A DNA stretch of 64,000 nucleotides from Verrucomicrobiota bacterium (GTDB lineage: Bacteria; Verrucomicrobiota; Verrucomicrobiia; Opitutales; Opitutaceae), in assembly GCA_016235555.1 (NCBI GenBank), contig JACRKC010000085.1, positions 1 through 64,000 of the forward strand, written 5' to 3'. Both the position numbers and the translations under genes were made by a program. Below, in pieces: positions 58,757-64,000 of the stretch. The notes beneath the pieces are model-generated. The model was given only the letters and a program-made list of their open reading frames with translations, made no database searches and had not been told where the DNA came from. Each line of letters opens with the position of its first letter. Position 1 is the stretch's first letter.

Positions 58757-59587
58757 ATGAATATCACACACCATGTTATCGGCTTCCGCGCGGCGACAGC
58801 CGCGCTGCTCATCTCTCCTCTCGCGCTGTGTGCGCTACCTTTCCCCGTGCTCGCGGCCGAACAGCAGCCCGACGGTCGCGAACGCGGCAGCCTCGTGAGC
58901 GTGGCTGAGTTCACGAAACTGAAGGATCAAATCGCCGAAAGCCAGCAAACGGCGCAACAACTCGTGGACAACTCAGGCGTCACCGCCGGCCGCGATAAGC
59001 TGAACGGCATGAATGACGCGCTGGACGCGGGCCAGGACGAAAACGCCGCCCAATCCTACTCGGAAGAAATGGCGGCTGGCAGAGGCCCGGAATGGTGGCG
59101 CAAACAGCGCGCTGAGTTCGCCGCGAAGGAGGCCGAGCTGCTCGCTCATTTCGATCGGCTCCAGGTCTTCTATCGTGAAGCGCGCCGCACGCGGCCCGAC
59201 GGCAAGGCCGACGGCACGGCGAGCAGGCTGGACGAACTGGCCCGCAGCCTGAACGACAGCCGCGGCACCGTTGCGTCCAGCCGGCTGCGGGCGATGCTGG
59301 CTGCGGCGAAGAAGGAGCGCGCTGGCGCGATGAAGGATTTCGCGGAGAAGTATCGCTATGGCGCGATGTTTCTCGCGGATAGCGCAGCCGATCTCCCCGT
59401 CGATGTAATCGAGGAAATCCTCATCGGTCTCGTGGAAAAGGCTGTTGAGATGGGCGACGCTGCCAGCGGCGCTCATCGAGCCGAAAGCTTTATGCGGGCG
59501 TTTCCCGATGAAATCCGGCGACGCGCGAAGCAAAAGGCCGCTGGCCAAGCGCCAAAGCCGACCGCGGGTAATCGCAAGCTGTTCTAA
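58757..59587 (+). CDS. Exported coiled-coil protein, 276 aa
   Basis: A signal peptide (FRAATAALLISPLALCALPFPVLAAE) precedes a mostly helical, charged body (VAEFTKLKDQIAESQQTAQQLV; EAELLAHFDRLQVFYREARR). It is likely a periplasmic structural or assembly protein, similar in type to VirB5/TrbJ-like periplasmic helical proteins, but there is no sequence proof. Confidence 0.65.
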   Translation: MNITHHVIGFRAATAALLISPLALCALPFPVLAAEQQPDGRERGSLVSVAEFTKLKDQIAESQQTAQQLVDNSGVTAGRDKLNGMNDALDAGQDENAAQSYSEEMAAGRGPEWWRKQRAEFAAKEAELLAHFDRLQVFYREARRTRPDGKADGTASRLDELARSLNDSRGTVASSRLRAMLAAAKKERAGAMKDFAEKYRYGAMFLADSAADLPVDVIEEILIGLVEKAVEMGDAASGAHRAESFMRAFPDEIRRRAKQKAAGQAPKPTAGNRKLF

Positions 59588-59601
59588 GAAAGGAGCGCGC
59601 C

Positions 59602-59946
59602 ATGAAGATCATCTTCGTCTTGCTCGTGTTGATCGGGGGCGCGTTCTGGTTTTTCCATGGACGCAGCCCGCAGTCGCCGGCGACTTCGGCTGTGCGTGAA
59701 GCCGCGGCCAAAGCGGCCTCGGAAATCGCCGCACAAGCCAAAGCAGTGCAGGCCACGGCACCGCCACTATTCAGCGCAGTGAAGCGCGAAGTCGTGGGTG
59801 CGCAGGAACGCATTCTCGCCGGAGAGAAAATCCGCGAGCAAACTCGCTCGTTTTCACCACCGGCTAGACCGGCAGCAACGACGCCTTATGAGCGCATCTT
59901 GCGCGGCGAGCGCTTTATCGAGAATAGACAACTGGCCGCTCGATAG
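59602..59946 (+). CDS. Small single-TM protein, 114 aa
   Basis: An N-terminal membrane segment (MKIIFVLLVLIGGAFWFF) with an Ala-rich helix and an Arg/Pro tail (PFERIL-type motif YERILRGERFIENR). It is preceded by AAAGGAG eight bases before the ATG. Function is unknown. Confidence 0.65.
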   Translation: MKIIFVLLVLIGGAFWFFHGRSPQSPATSAVREAAAKAASEIAAQAKAVQATAPPLFSAVKREVVGAQERILAGEKIREQTRSFSPPARPAATTPYERILRGERFIENRQLAAR

Positions 59947-59957
59947 CTTCGCGTCCC

Positions 59958-60470
59958 ATGCAAAACACTGAAATCATTATCGTCGGTGCTGTCGTGGCCG
60001 TTGCCGTCGGCGTGGCGTTGTTCCGATGGCCGGCAAGGTCGAGCGGGAACTCGCCAGGTGACGTTGCCACCGTTGCACCAAGCATCGACTGCCGCAGGCG
60101 CAATCGCCGTCACAATCCCGGCGACCACGATAGCGGCGTCACCTTGTGGATCAGCACGGTCGAATGCGCGATGGCCGTGGTCCTGGTGCTGGCGACGATG
60201 GTCGCGACCGACGCTATGCGGCCCAGCGATCAGCCGCCTAGTCGCGAGCAGGTGATCGTGGACGCTACGCCAGACTTCGCCGACCACGACGCGACACCTG
60301 CGAATGCTAGCGGCGGTAGCACAGTCATCCGGCCGACCCACAAACTGGTTGCGCTGGATACCACGGGGGCGGACTCGAGCGCCATCATTATTGAACTCGA
60401 CGGTCCGCTGCCGCCCGACCGGCCGATGAAGTTTCTCATCAACTCCTCAACTAATCCCTCTCGTCAATGA
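59958..60470 (+). CDS. Membrane protein, 170 aa
   Basis: Two membrane segments (EIIIVGAVVAVAVGVALF near the N-terminus; STVECAMAVVLVLATMVATD in the middle) and a soluble C-terminal part of about 80 residues. It overlaps the next gene by four bases (ATGA). No family recognised. Confidence 0.6.
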   Translation: MQNTEIIIVGAVVAVAVGVALFRWPARSSGNSPGDVATVAPSIDCRRRNRRHNPGDHDSGVTLWISTVECAMAVVLVLATMVATDAMRPSDQPPSREQVIVDATPDFADHDATPANASGGSTVIRPTHKLVALDTTGADSSAIIIELDGPLPPDRPMKFLINSSTNPSRQ

Positions 60471-61609
60471 ATCGGACACCCTTCTCCCAAGCCCTTTTGC
60501 TGTCGCTGTTGCTCGGCGCGTTTGCCACCGTGTTCGCGGCGGCTTCGCTCGGCGGCCCGGATTCCGTCGGCGTGCTCGCGAAGTCCTTAACCGAACCAGC
60601 GCGCTTGGTGCGTGTCCTCCTGCTCGAAATCGCGCCGGCAAATCTCGTGGTTATCGGTTTCGTCGCGTGGATACTGCTCGACAGCTTTTCGTTAGCTCGA
60701 CGGATGCCGCCGGCGGCCTCTCGGCTTTTTCAGGAGGCGACGATGCTCATTCTCGCGGCGGTCTTAACGGGGCAATACCTCAAACTCTCGGCGCTGGCTT
60801 CGACCACCACCAACACATCGACCGCGGCCATCCTGAGTGCATTCGGCCTCGCCGCGATTGGGTTCGCCAGCATTCTGGTGATCAAAACGCGCCGCTATCT
60901 CACCGTGCGCGGTGAGGTAATCGGGCAACTAGGTTCAAGGCGTCGCGATCATGGGCGACTCCCCGTCGCCTCTCCGAACCCTTGGCTCCGCCGGATCGCC
61001 ATTACCGCGGCCGCGGGCGTGCTGATTGCCCTCGTTTTGTCGCGCTTGCCGCACGCAGCGGCATCCTCAGAAGGCACAGAAGCTCCGGTGCAGAAGTCAG
61101 ACTTGCACGAACCAGCGAGTCAGCAGCGCGTTGTTGCGAAATCGGAACCAGTGCGAGTTCAGCAGGAAACGATTGAGCGCATCACGGTCGGCGCGCAGGC
61201 GAAGTCCGGCACCGGCCCAGCCGGCGAGACGGGTGACGCCAGCTTGCCAAGTGGCCTACGATTTTCGTGGCAGAGTGGAGGCAATGGTTACGAACCCGCC
61301 TTCATCAAGCGCACACGCGACGGAAACTATTGGTGGCGCGGTCAGCGTGTGCCACCGAACGCCACGCTCTTGCGCGCCTTCGCCCTCGACGGCACCGGCC
61401 CCGCGGTTCGCCCCGACGGCGAGAATTCCTCGCTTTTGTTTTTCCATCGGGACGTGCTCTCGCGCCTTCACAATGCCCTCGCTGGGCAATTGTCGGAAAG
61501 TTCTCACCCGAGCGTCTCCGTGGATCGGGATGGCACTGATGTCGTGTTGCGCATCACAGCCTCTGGCAAGTCCGCGCAGACGCTCGTGGTTAGCCCGGCT
61601 AATTTATGA
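60467..61609 (+). CDS. Polytopic membrane protein with soluble C-terminal half, 380 aa
   Basis: About five N-terminal membrane segments (AFATVFAAASL..., ANLVVIGFVAWILLD..., MLILAAVLTGQYLKL..., GLAAIGFASILVIKT..., RIAITAAAGVLIALVLS), then a periplasm-type soluble half ending in a compact domain (SGLRFSWQSGGNGYEPAFI; NGYEPAFIKR). It could be a channel component. No family recognised. It overlaps both neighbours by four bases. Confidence 0.65.
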   Translation: MNRTPFSQALLLSLLLGAFATVFAAASLGGPDSVGVLAKSLTEPARLVRVLLLEIAPANLVVIGFVAWILLDSFSLARRMPPAASRLFQEATMLILAAVLTGQYLKLSALASTTTNTSTAAILSAFGLAAIGFASILVIKTRRYLTVRGEVIGQLGSRRRDHGRLPVASPNPWLRRIAITAAAGVLIALVLSRLPHAAASSEGTEAPVQKSDLHEPASQQRVVAKSEPVRVQQETIERITVGAQAKSGTGPAGETGDASLPSGLRFSWQSGGNGYEPAFIKRTRDGNYWWRGQRVPPNATLLRAFALDGTGPAVRPDGENSSLLFFHRDVLSRLHNALAGQLSESSHPSVSVDRDGTDVVLRITASGKSAQTLVVSPANL

Positions 61610-62070
61610 ACCCCGACGATAGACAACACCATCAGACGACCGCAGCAGCGCAGGAGCCCGAAGCGGATGGCGCAATGGCGCCGGCTACCAAGCGTTCGCG
61701 GGCAATTCGTGTGATTCAAATCGCGCTCACGCTTGTTTTGATTGGTGTTATCGTTCACGGCTTGGCGTCCCGCCATCCGCCCCCGATCTCGCCGAGTCGC
61801 GCCAACGCTGCCGGGTCGTCCGCAACCGCGGAGGCCAAGTCGAGCTCCACCATTGAGACCGCCGCGAAAGCGCCGCTGGCTACGCTCAATAACCACGTCC
61901 TGCCGACCACCTATCGGCACCCGGACTTCGAGGGGCTCACGTCGCTGAACGATGTCCCCGACTATCTCCAACTTCATTGGATCAGGCGCGAAACGCGTCG
62001 CTATCAGCTCGGATTAGCCGCCCGCGACGCCCTCATCGAATTGGCCATCACTTCGGACGAGAACCGCTAG
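61606..62070 (+). CDS. Single-TM protein, 154 aa
   Basis: A hydrophilic N-terminus, one membrane segment (RVIQIALTLVLIGVIVHGLA at about 35-52), a Ser/Ala linker and a short conserved-looking end (HPDFEGLTSLNDVPDYLQLHW). It is a bitopic inner-membrane protein of unknown role. It overlaps the preceding gene by four bases. Confidence 0.6.
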   Translation: MNPDDRQHHQTTAAAQEPEADGAMAPATKRSRAIRVIQIALTLVLIGVIVHGLASRHPPPISPSRANAAGSSATAEAKSSSTIETAAKAPLATLNNHVLPTTYRHPDFEGLTSLNDVPDYLQLHWIRRETRRYQLGLAARDALIELAITSDENR

Positions 62071-62089
62071 CGCCCTACCGATTTTTCCT

Positions 62090-62890
62090 ATGAACCACCA
62101 ACCAAACCTACGTCGCGCGGCCCACCTTTCGGCCGGCCTGCTCTGCACCATCGTTGCGTCGTTTTTCGTCGGCTGCGAATCGGCTCCGCCTCCACCGCGG
62201 CCGACGACAACCATAACGGCGAAGGTGCCCGCGGTGACCGCGTTGCCGGAAACGAAGGAAGCGCAAGAAAAAGGCGGCCTCGAAATCGCCGTCGTTCCCG
62301 CGCTCTACAAGACGACCAAGAAGGAAAAATACTCCGTCCGACCCGTCGATCCGAATTTTGGCGCGATGCTCGGCGCCTCGATCGTGACCGGCGGCAAGTC
62401 GGCGAACCTCGTCTATGTCGAGGAAGCGGCCACGCCGTTTCTCGACGTGGAGCCTCACCGGCTGCAATTCACGGTGCGCATCAACAACAAGCTTTCGCGG
62501 GTGTTCCGAGGGCAGGGTGCGGTTGTTCAATTCAACGTCGGCGGCAAGTTGATTCCTTTCGACAAGATCGACTACAAGGAATTCGTGAACGGCATCGTCC
62601 CTCCGCGGAACGAAAGCGAATTCACGATCTACGGGCCGTCGCTCGATTTTCTCCCCGAGAAGGGCACGGTCGGGATCTACTTCTTCGATGTGGTCACCGC
62701 CACCGATGTCGCCGGCAACGTCACCGAACGCCAAAACTATGAGTGGTATTTCGACCTGCGCACCAAGGAAGTCCATGAAGACGCGGAGGCGCGCCAAGCG
62801 CGGCGTTACATGGAAATTCCCGAATACCAGCGTGCGCTTCTGATGCAGAAAAAGCGCAGCATGGACGATCCGGATGGCCCGACCCTCTGA
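62090..62890 (+). CDS. Lipoprotein with beta-rich domain, 266 aa
   Basis: A lipobox ending FFVGC (Cys29), a Pro-rich linker and a beta-rich body: VEPHRLQFTVRINNKLSRVFRGQGAVVQFNVGGKLIPFDKIDY, then GTVGIYFFDVVTATDVAGNVTERQNYEWYFDLR. It is an outer-membrane or periplasmic anchored protein, possibly equivalent to a VirB7/VirB9-type part. This is inference from location and fold only. Confidence 0.68.
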   Translation: MNHQPNLRRAAHLSAGLLCTIVASFFVGCESAPPPPRPTTTITAKVPAVTALPETKEAQEKGGLEIAVVPALYKTTKKEKYSVRPVDPNFGAMLGASIVTGGKSANLVYVEEAATPFLDVEPHRLQFTVRINNKLSRVFRGQGAVVQFNVGGKLIPFDKIDYKEFVNGIVPPRNESEFTIYGPSLDFLPEKGTVGIYFFDVVTATDVAGNVTERQNYEWYFDLRTKEVHEDAEARQARRYMEIPEYQRALLMQKKRSMDDPDGPTL

Positions 62891-62945
62891 CGGCAAAGCT
62901 CCGCACAAAGATTTTGCCTTCCCCGCCCCGCACGAAAGGAGGAAC

Positions 62946-63680
62946 ATGCAACCCTCAATGCAGTTTGGGCTCCGCCGTAAGAAAGCCGACGTGCTATCGC
63001 ATTGGTTCGTCGTGCTGGATGGATTTCGGCATTCCACGTCCGACTTCTACGGCGACGTGGAAAAGGAACTCGCCGAGCGCAAAGTGCCCGGCCTAACGAT
63101 GTCGCGCGTGGATTTTGCCGAGGGTGGTTTGCTTTCGGACAAACGCGTTTACCTGCGGATGCTGCGCGAGCGCCTCGTCTTCGATGTGTGCGCCGCGCCA
63201 TTCGGGCGCGCCTACTTCTTTTCCCTCCGCTTCGCGGAAATCCCCGCCAAGGTCGCACTCTGGGAGCTGTTTGTCTGCTTTGTCGGCCTCGCGGTCATCC
63301 TCGGCGTCCTCTTTCGCTACACTGGCGTCATCCTCGGGCTTTGTCTCTTCTGCATCCTGCTTGGCGGGGTCATCTATGTGGCGCGCAACGCCGTCGGGTT
63401 CGGCCTGCAAGACCTCGACGCCTCGCTCATTAAGCTACCGGTTGTCGGGCCGATCTACGAGCGTTTTATCCGCAAGGAAACTTATTACCGGCACGACACG
63501 CGGCTGCTCTATCACACGATCGTCTCCGAAGTCGTGAAAAAGAAGATTGAGGAAGTGACGGCTGCGAAGGGCGTCAAGTTCATCGAGATGCACGAGTTCA
63601 GCCCGATCCTCGGCGAACTCTACAAACCGACGACGGTGCAGTTGGAGCCGAGGCCCACGCCAGCGCCAGCGACGGCGTAA
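62946..63680 (+). CDS. Membrane protein with two TM segments, 244 aa
   Basis: AAAGGAGG lies seven bases before the ATG at 62946. The protein has a soluble N-terminal 95 residues, two membrane segments (LWELFVCFVGLAVILGVLF; ILGLCLFCILLGGVIYVA) and a charged C-terminal part (FIRKETYYRHDTRLLYHTIVSEVVKKKIEEV). It is an inner-membrane component of unknown role. Confidence 0.65.
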   Translation: MQPSMQFGLRRKKADVLSHWFVVLDGFRHSTSDFYGDVEKELAERKVPGLTMSRVDFAEGGLLSDKRVYLRMLRERLVFDVCAAPFGRAYFFSLRFAEIPAKVALWELFVCFVGLAVILGVLFRYTGVILGLCLFCILLGGVIYVARNAVGFGLQDLDASLIKLPVVGPIYERFIRKETYYRHDTRLLYHTIVSEVVKKKIEEVTAAKGVKFIEMHEFSPILGELYKPTTVQLEPRPTPAPATA

Positions 63681-63683
63681 AGC

Positions 63684-64000
63684 ATGACCTTGATCGACGA
63701 GAAACTCTCGCGCCAGTTTCTCGCGTGGGAACGCCGCGGTCGCGGGTGGGATGTTTTTTCCTGTCCCGTCGCGCCCGAGCCACCGTTCCGGCCCTTCAAG
63801 GGGCATGTGCTCCCCGCCGTCGAAGTCCTCGACGATGGGCGCAAGCCCACGCTCGCGAGCGCGTGGATTCAATCGCTTGGCCGGAGCTTGGCAGGCACCA
63901 TTGCAACTCCGACCGAGCCTCAACTCGACCAAGAGGAACCGCCGCCAACGCCGTTTGAGCGCGGATCGCTCGTCGAACTGCCGGCGCTCCTTCCGCCCAA
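63684..64000 (+). CDS. Start of a further gene of the cluster, cut by the window end
   Basis: An open frame starting ATG 63684 (MTLIDEKLSRQFLAWERRGRG) runs to the end without a stop; about 105 codons are visible. The beginning WERRGRGWDVFSCPVAPEPPF is a sort of N-terminus I have the impression occurs in large ATPases of conjugative systems. Only the first third at most is present, so no call is made. Confidence 0.6.
   Translation, partial: MTLIDEKLSRQFLAWERRGRGWDVFSCPVAPEPPFRPFKGHVLPAVEVLDDGRKPTLASAWIQSLGRSLAGTIATPTEPQLDQEEPPPTPFERGSLVELPALLPP

Overview
The window suggests a Gram-negative, high-GC bacterium of the Verrucomicrobiota, most likely Opitutaceae-like. The grounds are a KDO/LPS gene (kdsB), a CotH/lamin-tail surface protein ending in the duplicated C-terminal module I associate with this group, a Tat-exported Gfo/Idh oxidoreductase, a TIR-TolB-TPR protein, many dispersed palindromic repeats, and few Shine-Dalgarno sites. 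This placement is inference from gene content; there is no rRNA or other marker in the window.

Positions 1-33.7 kb look like ordinary chromosome: hrpA, a CBS protein, a dienelactone-hydrolase-like protein, a CaCA exchanger, a TIR/TPR protein, an ABC ATPase, a nuclease-fold protein, an ArsC-like protein, two DUF4097-type proteins, tatD, HPr, kdsB, carA, a toxin-antitoxin pair, an Mrr-type endonuclease, kamA, the CotH/LTD protein, a Gfo/Idh oxidoreductase, a double hydrolase-fold protein and a dihaem cytochrome c. Palindromic repeats sit between these genes and, unusually, inside several of them in frame (five times in hrpA). Near 32 kb an inverted partial copy of a YjbQ gene flanks an HTH gene.

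Positions 33.8-64 kb look like part of an integrated conjugative or plasmid-like element: HTH protein, hicBA, a replication-type wHTH protein, a candidate origin (13-mer repeats, DnaA box, large inverted repeats), a TraD/VirD4-like ATPase, a Dam-like methylase, a replication-relaxation protein, a CHC2/Toprim primase and a small plasmid-type protein. After two cargo blocks come eleven co-directional genes rich in lipoproteins and membrane proteins, which may be an unusual transfer or envelope apparatus; the last gene runs off the end. Several genes of the element have a -10 box placed so that transcription would start on, or within one base of, the start codon, predicting leaderless mRNAs.

The cargo lies between the 93-aa gene at 40.8 kb and the gene at 57.1 kb. 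Block one is a translationally coupled pair: a 1706-aa P-loop STAND-like NTPase and a 358-aa partner. Block two, in opposite orientation, is a six-gene operon: an unrecognised HTH-like protein, an Opp-type ABC ATPase, a radical SAM enzyme, a peptide-binding protein and two permeases. Between them is a broken second copy of the 93-aa gene, interrupted by a complete IS21-family element with a 5-bp target duplication. The two cargo blocks are the best candidates for undescribed systems. No integrase, att site, tRNA, rRNA or CRISPR array was found.
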